This document shows, one piece after another, positions 25,297-34,244 of a DNA stretch of 64,000 nt. Each line of letters opens with the position of its first letter. Positions within the stretch are counted from its first letter, which is position 1. A program made the translations under genes and the position numbers. The stretch is taken from NCBI GenBank assembly GCA_902825215.1, contig LR782234.1, positions 5,287,001-5,351,000 on the forward strand. Reading direction: 5' to 3'. Below the pieces are notes generated by a model. The model saw only the letters and a program-made list of their open reading frames with translations, did not search any database and was not told the DNA's origin. Source of the DNA: Pseudomonas fluorescens (GTDB taxonomy: Bacteria; Pseudomonadota; Gammaproteobacteria; Pseudomonadales; Pseudomonadaceae).

Positions 25297-25456
25297 TGAA
25301 TCTCACACAAGGGGCTGGAAATGGCGGCGAGTATACCAGTGCGCTGTGACAGCCAGAAACAGCCCGAAAATCCGCCACCTGCGTGTGTGTGACAAAGTTT
25401 TTCTGCTAGTGTCCAAACCATCGACAGCCCAGCGACAGTGGACAGGACGCGTGGAA

Positions 25457-27286
25457 ATGGATGTGCGATTGCCGTTAATGACTGCCGGAATCTGCCTTGC
25501 CTTACTGCTGAGCGGTTGCTCGCCCGGCGATGAAAAACGCGTCGTCAACCTCGACGAAAAAACCGCCACCTTCGAACAGTCGCTGGACACGATCAGCGAT
25601 CCGAAACTCAAGGACGCCATCACCGAACTCGGCGGCTCGCTGCTGTTGCTCGATAGAGCCCGGCTCAAGCTCGATGACCTTGCGCCGCACACCGAGTACG
25701 GCGAAGACGCCCTCGCCGTGCTCAAGCACTACCCTACCCCGCAGGCTCTGGTCGATACCTTCATCAACGGCCTGTTCGTGCTGCACAAGGATGCTAGCTC
25801 TGATTACCTTACGGACCTGCAGCCGGTATTTCCCTTCAACCTGAACATTCCCGGCGGTTTCCTGTTTCCACATGCCATCGAATGGCGTTCGGTGACGCTG
25901 AGCAACCAACGCGTAATCGCCTGGCAGCCGGAATGGTCGGAAACCGATCCTGGCATTCAACTCAGCCCATCCAGCTCCAACGTCACCAACCCCGACGACC
26001 TGACCGTGACCTACCCGTTCATCGACGGCCTGAACGTGGACAAGAAAACCCTGCCGCAACCGGTCAGCCTGCAAGGCCAGGTCGAAGTCATCGCGCCACG
26101 ACGCCTGTACAGTTTCGACCTGACGCAGAAGGATGTCGGCCAGACCCGCAGCAACGACAACCTCAGCGTCAAATTGCTCAAGCTTGAAAAAAACTACGCC
26201 GAGGTCGAGGTCAGCAACAGCCTGCCGCTGGCCGCGGAAGTCGCCGAGACTCGCCTCAATCCGCTGATCGTCCAGGCCCGCGACGCCAGTGGGCAATATC
26301 TGGTGCGCGCCGGCTCGATCAACGAAAGCCCGGAACAGGTGGCGTTCTACCAAAAACAACTGGCGCAATTGCAGCAGCAGAAGACCTGGAGCGACAGCCT
26401 GGAAACACAGCTCAGCGACGACCAGCAAGCGTTCGAGAAGGAGCATCCGCGTCGCTACAACAAGGTGTATTTCCACGGCCCGATCGAAACGCTGGAAGTC
26501 AGCGTGCTGGACTTTTCCTCGGCGACGGTCACGCGCAAAGACCTGAACCTGCCGGTTCGAACCTTCAACCCGCACACCACGGCCAAAGCCGTGCAGCCGC
26601 TGGATCTGCCGGTGGTGGTTTACGACGATCTGGCCGCCAACTGGCTCAAAGGCGCGACGCTGACCGAGGAGCAACTGAAGGCCGGCGTGCGCATTGATCA
26701 ATCGGTGGAGGAGCCGAGCGCCGCGCGCATCGAGTTCTCTCATCTGCGCACCTTCAATGATGAATTGCTCGGCGATGAGCTCAATCCCGGCGTCAGCCCG
26801 GTCACGTTCTTTACCGGCAAGCGTGGCGGCAAGCTCGACGAACCGATCGAACTGCCACCCGAGGCGTATCAGGTCGACCCGTTGCAAGCGACCATTACCT
26901 ACGACCTCAACCTGTTTCCAGAGACTCCGGCGATTGCAGTCGGATCTATGCCGCTGTTTCTCGCCACGGTGAACAAGCAGACCTACGACACCAAGTCTTT
27001 ACCCAAAGGCCTGGAAATCAAAAACAACACGCTGGTGGTGGATCAGAAACTGTTCGCCCCGAATGAATGGCGCTTTTACGTCAAAGACGACAGCGGTCAT
27101 TACCTCAAGCAGATTCTCTCGGTCAGCCATGACGCGAGTGCAGAGGGCCCGGCACTGTTCGGCGTGCATTATTTCTACGGCCGGCCGACGCACGTGGAGA
27201 CCTATCAGCGAACCGACCTGAGCACCGTGCAATACGGTTTCGAGGTCAAGCTCGACAAGGCGCCGTTGCCGCCAACCGCGCCTTAA
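25457..27286 (+). CDS. Large uncharacterised outer-envelope lipoprotein
   Basis: A 609-residue protein with a lipoprotein signal (LALLLSGC, Cys21). The residue after Cys is Ser, favouring the outer membrane. Residues about 295-335 are Gln- and Lys-rich and likely coiled (FYQKQLAQLQQQKTWSDSLETQ). The rest is beta-rich, without a motif I recognise. The frame opens at 25262, but the lipoprotein signal fixes the start at the ATG at 25457 or the in-frame GTG at 25451; the RBS (AGGACGCG) allows either. It stops in a shared TTAA with the convergent gene. I do not recognise a characterised homologue. Confidence 0.75.
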   Translation: MDVRLPLMTAGICLALLLSGCSPGDEKRVVNLDEKTATFEQSLDTISDPKLKDAITELGGSLLLLDRARLKLDDLAPHTEYGEDALAVLKHYPTPQALVDTFINGLFVLHKDASSDYLTDLQPVFPFNLNIPGGFLFPHAIEWRSVTLSNQRVIAWQPEWSETDPGIQLSPSSSNVTNPDDLTVTYPFIDGLNVDKKTLPQPVSLQGQVEVIAPRRLYSFDLTQKDVGQTRSNDNLSVKLLKLEKNYAEVEVSNSLPLAAEVAETRLNPLIVQARDASGQYLVRAGSINESPEQVAFYQKQLAQLQQQKTWSDSLETQLSDDQQAFEKEHPRRYNKVYFHGPIETLEVSVLDFSSATVTRKDLNLPVRTFNPHTTAKAVQPLDLPVVVYDDLAANWLKGATLTEEQLKAGVRIDQSVEEPSAARIEFSHLRTFNDELLGDELNPGVSPVTFFTGKRGGKLDEPIELPPEAYQVDPLQATITYDLNLFPETPAIAVGSMPLFLATVNKQTYDTKSLPKGLEIKNNTLVVDQKLFAPNEWRFYVKDDSGHYLKQILSVSHDASAEGPALFGVHYFYGRPTHVETYQRTDLSTVQYGFEVKLDKAPLPPTAP

Positions 27287-27603
27287 CTGTTGAGGCTGCG
27301 GCCCCGGCCGCCGTTGATCTGGCGTAGCTGGGCCTGTAAATGCAGGCTCCAGATCTGCGGATCGTCGGCCAGCTCATAACCGTGCAGGGTCAGGCTTTCA
27401 ACGATCGTGTCGAGAATCGACTCGGCCGCTACCGGGCCGTGAAACGGGCCTTGGGCTTTGATCGCAGAAGGTTGTTCGCCGGCCATGCCGGCGGCGAAGA
27501 GCAATGTCCACATGCCGTTATCGCCGGCCAGCGGTTTGACGGCGCATTCGATCCGGGTCACGAGACCCAGGCATTGACGGGTAAGGCAGAGGTTGCGCGA
27601 CAT
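27283..27603 (-). CDS. Hypothetical protein, 106 aa
   Basis: A small soluble protein: MSRNLCLTRQCLGLVTRIECAV, a Gly/Ala-rich middle (LLFAAGMAGEQ), and SILDTIVESLTLHGYELADDPQIWSLHLQAQLRQI. ATG at 27603 with GAGGG nine bases upstream. Its stop overlaps the stop of the convergent lipoprotein gene. Family not recognised; four cysteines or histidines near the N-terminus are not in a known metal motif. Confidence 0.65.
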   Translation of the reverse strand: MSRNLCLTRQCLGLVTRIECAVKPLAGDNGMWTLLFAAGMAGEQPSAIKAQGPFHGPVAAESILDTIVESLTLHGYELADDPQIWSLHLQAQLRQINGGRGRSLNS

Positions 27604-27819
27604 GGCGGCGACCCTCGGTAAAGCCGGTATTCAGCCCCACGGGAGGACTGGCTCGATCCAGTGATACTGTCGATATCCTTGACCTGAGAATAGAAGAAAA
27701 GTGTCCTTCGCAAGCCGAATGAAACCAGTAGGCGCCGAATGGTCATTGTGTGAATATTGGCGCCAGAGTCGTGACACATTTGCCGGAGATCGCTGCAAAT
27801 TCTAATGCTGAAAAACCAC
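27604..27819. other. Intergenic stretch without a recognised gene
   Basis: Together with the following REPIN this 323-bp gap separates the 106-aa gene from the Lon-like protease gene. It presumably holds the promoter of the 106-aa gene (minus strand). I see no RNA gene or clear operator. Confidence 0.5.
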
Positions 27820-27908
27820 TGTGGGAGCGAGCCTGCTCGCGAATGCGGAGTGTCAGCCGACTCATTGTCGACTGATACAGCGCTTTCGCGAGCAGGCTCG
27901 CTCCCACA
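27820..27908. repeat. REPIN downstream of the Lon-like protease gene
   Basis: Inverted REP pair (tgggagcgagcctgctcgcg / cgcgagcaggctcgctccca) immediately after the stop of the protease gene. Confidence 0.9.
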
Positions 27909-27926
27909 GGTTTAGCTGTATGTCTC

Positions 27927-30365
27927 TCAGGCGGGTTTGGCTTCGGCGAGCGCCTCCTGCGCCAGTTCCTTCTCGGCTTCTTTGAGATCCTCTTCGCTGA
28001 TCATCTCGGCAATGTCGCGCAGACGCTCCACCACCCGCGCATTGATGCTGCCTTCCGGGAATTGCCCATCCTCATTCGGCTCACCGGCCGGTTCGCCGAC
28101 CAGCAGGCTCAGCGCTTCGTCGGCCTGACGCACCGCGTAAACGTGGAACTGCCCGGCCCGCACCGCCGCGAGGACTTTTTCGTCGAGCATCAGCGTGGCG
28201 ACGTTGGCCTGCGGAATGATCGCGCCCTGCTCGCCGGTCAGTCCGCGCGCTTCGCAGAGGCGGAAGAAGCCTTCGATTTTCTCGTTGACCCCGCCGACCG
28301 CCTGCACTTCGCCGAACTGGTTGATCGAACCAGTGATCGCAAAGCACTGCTTGAGCGGGGTTTTCGACAGCGCCGAAATCAGCGTGCAGGCTTCGCCCAG
28401 CGACGCACTGTCGCCATCGACGTAACCGTAGGATTGCTCCAGCGCGATACTCGCGGAAATCGCCAGCGGGAATTCCTGGGCGTAACGGCTACCCAGATAG
28501 CCGGTGAGAATCATCACGCCCTTGGAGTGGATCGGCTGACCGAGGTTGACCTCACGCTCGATGTCGACAATGCCGCTGCCGCCCGGGTACACCGTGGCGG
28601 AAATCCGCGCCGGCACGCCGAACGCCGAGTCGCCGACTTCAAGCACGGTCAGCCCGTTGCACTTGCCGACCGCCGCGCCATCGGTATCGATGAGGATGAT
28701 CCCCGCGAGCATGTCGTCGAGAATTCGCGCGGACACGCGGCCAGTGCGGGTGGCCTTGGCTTTCAGGGCTCGCTCGATGTGCCCGGCATCGGTCATTTCA
28801 TCGCCGGCCAGATGACGGATGAAGTCCGCCTCGCTGACCAGTTGAAACAGATCGCCGATGCGCGCCGACAAACGCCCCTGGTGTTCGGCCAACCGCGCGC
28901 TGTAGGTCGCCAGACGTGCCACCGCGTCGGCGGTGAGCGGCGCCATGCCTTCTTCCGAAGTACGGGTTTTCAACAGCTGGGCGAATTGCTCCAGGCTCTC
29001 GTCGACCATCGGAATGTCTTCGTCGAAGTCGACCAGCACGCGGAACATTTCCTGGAAGTCCGGATCGAGGTCTTGCAGCGTGTAATAGAGCTGCCGCGCG
29101 CCGATGATGATGACTTTGACCTGCAGCGGAATGTGCTGCGGATTCAGGGTCACCGTGGCGAAACGGCCCATCTCGCCCAGCGGCGATTCCATTTTCAGTT
29201 TGCGCGATTGCAGGGCGCGCTTGAGCGCATCCCACACGAACGGCTCGCTGAGCATTTTTTCCGCTTCTAGGATCAGGAAACCGCCGTTGGCGCGGTGCAA
29301 AGCGCCCGGGCGCAACTGCCGATAGGTGGTGTAGAGCGCGCCCTGATCGGTGGTGTACTCGATACGGCCGAACAGGTTTTCGTAAGTCGGGTGCGGCTCG
29401 AACACCACCGGCGCACCGCCGCTGGCCGGATGCCCGACCACCAGGCTCGGTGCGTATTGCTCTTCGAGCAACTTGCGCGCGACGGCGTCGGTCTTGCTGT
29501 CGTCGACCAGTTGCTCGACCACGGTTTTCAGCAGGTACACCTGCATCGCTTGCAGGTAACCGCAGACTGCGGCGTTTTCCGCGTACTTCTCCGACAACGG
29601 CGCCAGCAACGGCTGCAAGGCCAGGGTGATGGTTTCTTCGTTGAGCTGGCGCAGTTGATTGTTCGATTCGCGCTTCCACTGCGGCAGGCTGGCGAGTTCT
29701 TCGTTCAGGCGTTCTTCGAGGCCGGAAATATCGTCGTGGAAGCGCTCGCGCTCGGCTTCCGGCAACTGGGCGAATTCGGCTTCGTCCAGCGCCTTGCCGT
29801 CGAGCATTGGCGTGAAGGCGATGTTGCTGCTGTCGCGATACAGGGCGACGTCCTTTTCCAGGGCCAGGCGCTCGATGATGTCGAGGGCTTTGTCGTAGCG
29901 CTGGTTGAAGGCGCGGTCGATGGCGCTTTTCTTCTGCTGGTAGGACGGGTGTTCGAACACGGCCGGAAATGTCGCCAGCAGGTTGTCGATCAAACCGTTG
30001 ATGTCACCGATGAAAGCGCCGGCGGTGCCCGATGGCAACTCCAGCGCACGCGGTTCGCGCGGCTCATCGAAATTGTTGACGTAGACCCAGTCTGCTGGGG
30101 TCTGCAGGCGTTTGCCTTCGGCCTTCAGGTAGCGTTTGACGAACGAGAAACGCCCGGTGCCGGGCTCGCCCATGACGAATACGTTGTAACCGGGGCGTGG
30201 CATCGCCACACCGAACTGCAAGGCTTCGACCGCGCGTTCCTGGCCGAGCACACCGCGAAAGGGCTCCAGATCATTGGTGGTAGTGAAGCTGAACTGTTCA
30301 GCGGAAAACGGACGGGTCAGCGCTTCGGGCGCGAGACGCAAGCTGGCAGCAACAGGATCAGGCAT
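27927..30365 (-). CDS. Lon-like (LonB-type) AAA protease
   Basis: An 812-residue protein of the COG1067 Lon-related group. N-terminal ATPase part with a modified Walker A (GEPGTGRFS, about residues 66-74, Arg in place of Lys), a long helical insertion, then GGFLILEAEKML where Walker B is expected (no Asp-Glu pair). The C-terminal Lon protease domain is intact: catalytic Ser in GYVDGDSASLGEA and Lys in GGVNEKIEGFF. It has no Lon N-terminal substrate domain and no membrane segment. The acidic C-tail is Glu/Ala-rich. Corresponds by position to PAO1 PA4576. Physiological substrate unknown. Confidence 0.88.
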   Translation of the reverse strand: MPDPVAASLRLAPEALTRPFSAEQFSFTTTNDLEPFRGVLGQERAVEALQFGVAMPRPGYNVFVMGEPGTGRFSFVKRYLKAEGKRLQTPADWVYVNNFDEPREPRALELPSGTAGAFIGDINGLIDNLLATFPAVFEHPSYQQKKSAIDRAFNQRYDKALDIIERLALEKDVALYRDSSNIAFTPMLDGKALDEAEFAQLPEAERERFHDDISGLEERLNEELASLPQWKRESNNQLRQLNEETITLALQPLLAPLSEKYAENAAVCGYLQAMQVYLLKTVVEQLVDDSKTDAVARKLLEEQYAPSLVVGHPASGGAPVVFEPHPTYENLFGRIEYTTDQGALYTTYRQLRPGALHRANGGFLILEAEKMLSEPFVWDALKRALQSRKLKMESPLGEMGRFATVTLNPQHIPLQVKVIIIGARQLYYTLQDLDPDFQEMFRVLVDFDEDIPMVDESLEQFAQLLKTRTSEEGMAPLTADAVARLATYSARLAEHQGRLSARIGDLFQLVSEADFIRHLAGDEMTDAGHIERALKAKATRTGRVSARILDDMLAGIILIDTDGAAVGKCNGLTVLEVGDSAFGVPARISATVYPGGSGIVDIEREVNLGQPIHSKGVMILTGYLGSRYAQEFPLAISASIALEQSYGYVDGDSASLGEACTLISALSKTPLKQCFAITGSINQFGEVQAVGGVNEKIEGFFRLCEARGLTGEQGAIIPQANVATLMLDEKVLAAVRAGQFHVYAVRQADEALSLLVGEPAGEPNEDGQFPEGSINARVVERLRDIAEMISEEDLKEAEKELAQEALAEAKPA

Positions 30366-30665
30366 CGGGCTTCCTTAACAATCGGGCGGGGCAGATAGCG
30401 GCATTCTGGCGCTGCCCGTGCCCCACTGGCAAGGCGCGCCACATGACAAAGCATAGACAACCGGATAGCCCGGCGGCGCGCCTCGTAAAACCGGGGTTTA
30501 TTCCAAATATTTTGTAAAAAACCACGGAACCCTCGGAACGTGCCTAAACTCCAAACTGCGCGGCTGGAACTAATACTGGCCCACTGGCTATATTCGGCTC
30601 TGTTTCACGCAGCACCGGAAAGTCAGAACCCTGTCCATTGGTATGCACATAAAGAGAAAAAAGCT
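30366..30665. other. Intergenic region upstream of the DUF3015 gene
   Basis: A 300-bp gap between divergent genes. It contains an AT-rich patch (about 30495-30520) and a possible sigma-70 -10, TATATT at 30589-30594, with a poor -35 (GGAACT, 30566-30571). No RNA gene is visible. Confidence 0.4.
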
Positions 30666-31154
30666 ATGAAACGGATTCTTCTCGGTACTCTCTTCACCGC
30701 TGTATCCATCAACGCAATGGCGCAAGCTCCAGGCGGCCCGGATTGCGGTTGGGGCAACATGCTGTTCGAAGGTCAGCGTGGCACCCCGGCTCACTTCCTC
30801 GCTTCCACCACCAACGGCACTTCCGGTAACGCTACCTTCGGTATGACCTCCGGTACCAACGGTTGCTCGACCAACGCGTCGCTGACCTACGGCGGCAAAT
30901 CCTGGTTCGCCATGAATGGCATGATGAACGAGCTGTCCGAAGACATGGCCAAAGGCAACGGCGAAGCGCTGACGACTTACGCTGTGGTACTGGGCGTGGC
31001 CCCAGAAGATCGCGCGCACTTTGCCGCTGTCACTCACGAGCACTTCCAGCAGATCTTCAGCAAGGCTGACGTGACCGCAGAAGACGTGCATACCAACACC
31101 CTGGCGGTACTGAAATCGGACCCACGTCTGGCCAAGTACGCGACTCAGGCTTAA
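30666..31154 (+). CDS. DUF3015 family secreted protein
   Basis: A 162-residue protein with a cleavable signal peptide (MKRILLGTLFTAVSINAMAQA, cut near residue 20). The mature part begins PGGPDCGWGNMLFEGQRG and has TTNGTSGNATFGMTSGTNGC, the DUF3015 signature, with two Cys likely bonded in the periplasm. Function unknown. ATG at 30666 after AGAGAAAAAAGCT; the frame open from 30540 is not coding upstream. It is followed by a strong terminator, yet DUF3015 and the next gene are commonly neighbours in Pseudomonas. Confidence 0.85.
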   Translation: MKRILLGTLFTAVSINAMAQAPGGPDCGWGNMLFEGQRGTPAHFLASTTNGTSGNATFGMTSGTNGCSTNASLTYGGKSWFAMNGMMNELSEDMAKGNGEALTTYAVVLGVAPEDRAHFAAVTHEHFQQIFSKADVTAEDVHTNTLAVLKSDPRLAKYATQA

Positions 31155-31165
31155 GCTCGACCCCG

Positions 31166-31199
31166 CCCGCTTCTTTCGGGAAGCGGGTTTTGTTTTTTT
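31166..31199 (+). terminator. Terminator after the DUF3015 gene
   Basis: CCCGCTT-ctttcggg-AAGCGGG followed by TTTTGTTTTTTT, 12 bp after the stop codon. Confidence 0.88.
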
Positions 31200-31250
31200 G
31201 GCCCGCCCCTCTTTGGGTCTTTTATTTCTTTCCTGTTCAAGTTGCCGACT

Positions 31251-33104
31251 ATGCTCAAACGCCTTGCCTGGCTGGCGCTCTGTGTCTGCGCCCCGCTGTC
31301 CGCCGCGCCTCACATCGACCCTCAACGTTTGCAGCAACTGGCCAACGACCGCTTCTGGATTTCCCTCGGTCACTATGAAACCGCAAAACTCGGTGGCTGG
31401 CGCAGCTATGTCAGCGACAAGAAATTCTTTCTCGCGCCCGATGGCAACGAACACCCCGACCGTGAACTGGCCGCGACGGTGCAGGCGCTGTATGCGCCGG
31501 CCAGCCTTGGCGAGCAGCACGCACAATGTGTGTACCCGGCGCGCACGCGCTGGCTGAAAGCGCAGCTCAACCTCAACGATCTGCCGACGCCGGAGTGCGC
31601 CGAGTACAAGCAGTGGTTCAAGGACGTCTCGCCGCACAGCGCGGTGATGATTTTCCCGGCCGCCTACCTCAACAGCCCATCGTCGATGTTCGGCCACACG
31701 CTGTTGCGCATCGATCAGGCCGATGTACAGGCCGACAAGACTTCGCTGCTCAGCTACGCGATCAACTTCGGCGCCTATATCGAAGGCTCCGACAACAGCA
31801 TTCTCTACGCCTGGAAAGGCTTGATGGGCGGCTATCCGGGGCTGTTTGCGCTGGTGCCCTATCAGGAAAAGCTCTCCGAATACCGCAGCCTCGAGAATCG
31901 CGATCTGTGGGAATACCGGTTGAACCTGACTCAGGAAGAAACCGCGCGCATGGTCGAGCATGTCTGGGAGCTCAAGCAGATCCAGTTCGACTATTTCTTC
32001 TTCGACGAAAACTGCTCCTATCGCTTGCTCGAGTTGCTGCAAGTCGCGCGGCCGAGCCTGCGCCTGACCGAACAATTCCCGCTGACCGCGATCCCCACCG
32101 ACACCGTGAAAGCGGTCAAGGAAGCCGGGCTGGTCGAGCACATCGAATATCGCCCGTCTCGCGAGCGCGAATTGCTCAGCCGCGCCGAGCCGCTGAGCGA
32201 TGACGAACAGCAATGGGTGCTGAAAGTCAGTGCCGATCAAAAAGTACTGCAAGAGCCGACATTCAAGGCGCTGCCCCGCGACCGTCAGGCGCTGATCGTC
32301 GATGCGGCCTATCGCCTGGAGCGCTACCGCGCCAATGGTCAGGAACGTGATCCGCAACGGGCACAGCGCAGTTTCGAACTGCTGCGGGCGATCAACAAGA
32401 ATCCGGCTCCGGAGCTGAACATTGCGCAACCGGGGCTGCCCGAAGACGGCCACGAGTCCCGTACCTGGCAGACCGGCCTCGGCACCCGCGGTGATCGTGC
32501 GTTCGGCGAATACGGTTTGCGCATGGCCTATCACGATCTCAATGACAACGCCGAAAGCTTCCCGCTCGGCGCGCAGATCGAGATCCTGCAACTGAAGCTG
32601 CGCCAGTACGAGGGCAACGACTGGCAACTGCAGCAACTGGATCTGGCAACGATTCGCTCGCTGACGCCACGCAATGAGCTGCTGCAACCGTTGTCATGGC
32701 AAGTCACCGGCGGTCTCGAGCGCGTGCCGGGCAAACATGATGACGAGACGCTGGTCAGCCACGTCAACGGCGGCGGCGGTGGTACATGGCAGTTGGGCGA
32801 GGATGTGCTGGGCTTTGCCCTCGGCACCGTACGCGTGGAGCACAACAATGACTTCGCCGAGTTCGTGTCCCCGGCTGGCGGTTTCAATACCGGCGTGCTG
32901 TGGAAAAACCCGTTGGGCAACCTCAGTCTGGAGGCCAAGGGCGATTTTTTCTTCAACGGTGAAGTGCGCCGCAGTCTGAGCCTGAATCAGCAATGGGAGC
33001 TGTCGCGCAACCTGGGTTTGCGCTTGAGTGCGCAGCGTGAATTCAGCCATCTCGCTACACCGGAAACCGAAGTCATGCTCGAAGTGAAGTGGTATCACTA
33101 CTGA
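31251..33104 (+). CDS. DUF4105 (Lnb-type) periplasmic/outer-membrane protein
   Basis: A 617-residue protein with a signal peptide (LKRLAWLALCVCAPLSAAP). The middle has the DUF4105 signature: MIFPAAYLNSPSSMFGHTLLRID, FGAYIEGSDNSILYAWKGLMGGYPG and FFDENCSYRLLELLQ, with Ser/His/Cys residues resembling an NlpC-like catalytic set. The last about 200 residues are beta-strand rich and end in an aromatic (WYHY), suggesting an outer-membrane barrel. The ATG at 31251 lacks a strong RBS; a TTG three codons earlier is possible. Function unknown; a lipase or amidase-like activity is speculation. Confidence 0.8.
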   Translation: MLKRLAWLALCVCAPLSAAPHIDPQRLQQLANDRFWISLGHYETAKLGGWRSYVSDKKFFLAPDGNEHPDRELAATVQALYAPASLGEQHAQCVYPARTRWLKAQLNLNDLPTPECAEYKQWFKDVSPHSAVMIFPAAYLNSPSSMFGHTLLRIDQADVQADKTSLLSYAINFGAYIEGSDNSILYAWKGLMGGYPGLFALVPYQEKLSEYRSLENRDLWEYRLNLTQEETARMVEHVWELKQIQFDYFFFDENCSYRLLELLQVARPSLRLTEQFPLTAIPTDTVKAVKEAGLVEHIEYRPSRERELLSRAEPLSDDEQQWVLKVSADQKVLQEPTFKALPRDRQALIVDAAYRLERYRANGQERDPQRAQRSFELLRAINKNPAPELNIAQPGLPEDGHESRTWQTGLGTRGDRAFGEYGLRMAYHDLNDNAESFPLGAQIEILQLKLRQYEGNDWQLQQLDLATIRSLTPRNELLQPLSWQVTGGLERVPGKHDDETLVSHVNGGGGGTWQLGEDVLGFALGTVRVEHNNDFAEFVSPAGGFNTGVLWKNPLGNLSLEAKGDFFFNGEVRRSLSLNQQWELSRNLGLRLSAQREFSHLATPETEVMLEVKWYHY

Positions 33105-33127
33105 CCCCGAACTCTTCACAAAACCAA

Positions 33128-33217
33128 TGTGGGAGCGAGCCTGCTCGCGAAAGCGGTGGGTCAGTCGATATTGATGCCGGCTGACACGACGCCTTCGCGA
33201 GCAGGCTCGCTCCCACA
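33128..33217. repeat. REPIN after the DUF4105 gene
   Basis: Inverted REP pair (tgggagcgagcctgctcgcg / cgcgagcaggctcgctccca), between two plus-strand genes. Confidence 0.9.
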
Positions 33218-33322
33218 GGGATTTCCACCGGTTAATGAATTACTCACATGCCTTTGACCAACGTCCGACAAATCCCCTTCTAGACTTTCCCTATGAGCCG
33301 AATATCGGCGCGGGAGAGTGCA

Positions 33323-33679
33323 ATGTGGCGGTGTGCGGGTTTGCTGGGCGTGTTGCTGGTGCTGGGCGGTTGTCAGTCGACCCATGAGGATCTGATTGCC
33401 AAGGGTTATCCACCGGCCTTCGCCGACGGTTTCGATGACGGTTGCGTCAGCGGCCGGCAAGCCGCCGGTTCGATCAGCGGCGAGTTCCGCAAGAACGTGC
33501 CGCGCTATCTCAAGGACAGGCAGTACGCCGATGGCTGGACCGACGGATTCCGCCAGTGTCAGGCGATGCTGGAGAACAAGAGCCGCGAAGACTATCGCAA
33601 CGAACATTGGGATGAACGCGAACGCGCCTGGCAGCAACAGAAGGATCAGGACGCCGGGCGGGCCTATCGCTCGCAATAG
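33323..33679 (+). CDS. Small lipoprotein of unknown function
   Basis: A 118-residue protein with a lipobox (LLVLGGC, Cys17). The mature part is charged and helical: AFADGFDDGCVSGRQAAGSIS, YADGWTDGFRQCQAM, WDERERAWQQQKDQ. The repeated DGFDDGC / DGWTDGF pattern with two Cys is notable. ATG at 33323 has GGGAGAG five bases upstream. It lies 70 bp before the Gre-like gene on the same strand. I do not recognise a named family. Confidence 0.75.
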   Translation: MWRCAGLLGVLLVLGGCQSTHEDLIAKGYPPAFADGFDDGCVSGRQAAGSISGEFRKNVPRYLKDRQYADGWTDGFRQCQAMLENKSREDYRNEHWDERERAWQQQKDQDAGRAYRSQ

Positions 33680-33749
33680 GTCGCTTTCAGACATCCAGTG
33701 AAACCAAATGCCGGCGAGCATGGCCCAAATCCTTTAGAAGGAGGACACC

Positions 33750-34244
33750 ATGAGTCGCGCATTCGTCAACGAGGACAACGCCGCCGCACAAGCCGATCAG
33801 CCAGTCGAGCGGCAAGTCAGCACGCAGCCCAATTACGTGACGCCGCAAGGTCTGGCGCAGTTGCAGGCGAAAGTCGCTGAGCTGCAGGCCCTGCATGCAG
33901 AACAATCAGGCAAAGGTGAACAGGCCGACAAGCAGCGTCTGGCGGATCTGCAAAGGGATCTGCGTTACTTCAATCAACGCCTGGGCACGGCACAGGTAGC
34001 TGTCGCCGCGACGTCCACCGATAAGGTGCAGATCGGCAGCTGGGTGACCTACGCCGACGAGCACGACACCGAACACCGCGTGCAACTGGTCGGTGAAGAT
34101 CAGGCCGATGCGAGTCAGGGGCTGATCAATTGGGCCTCGCCGCTGGGCCGGGCGCTGCTCGGCGCACGGCTCAACGATGAGGTGCTGTGGCAGCGCCCCG
34201 CCGGCGATCAGATCATTGAAGTGATCCGCATCGAACCGGCTTAA
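33750..34244 (+). CDS. GreA/GreB-family transcription factor-like protein
   Basis: A 164-residue protein. Residues about 29-80 form a helical hairpin (YVTPQGLAQLQAKVAELQALH, LADLQRDLRYFNQRLGTAQV) and the C-terminal part is a GreA/GreB-type FKBP-like domain (VQIGSWVTYADEHDTEHRVQLVG, INWASPLGRALLGARLNDEVLWQRPAG). The acidic GDLxEN tip of true Gre factors, which stimulates transcript cleavage, is replaced by GKGEQAD. It may therefore bind the RNA polymerase secondary channel without full cleavage activity, or compete with GreA/GreB. The AGAAGGAGGA RBS is strong. Its stop overlaps the gdhA stop (TTAA). Confidence 0.8.
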   Translation: MSRAFVNEDNAAAQADQPVERQVSTQPNYVTPQGLAQLQAKVAELQALHAEQSGKGEQADKQRLADLQRDLRYFNQRLGTAQVAVAATSTDKVQIGSWVTYADEHDTEHRVQLVGEDQADASQGLINWASPLGRALLGARLNDEVLWQRPAGDQIIEVIRIEPA

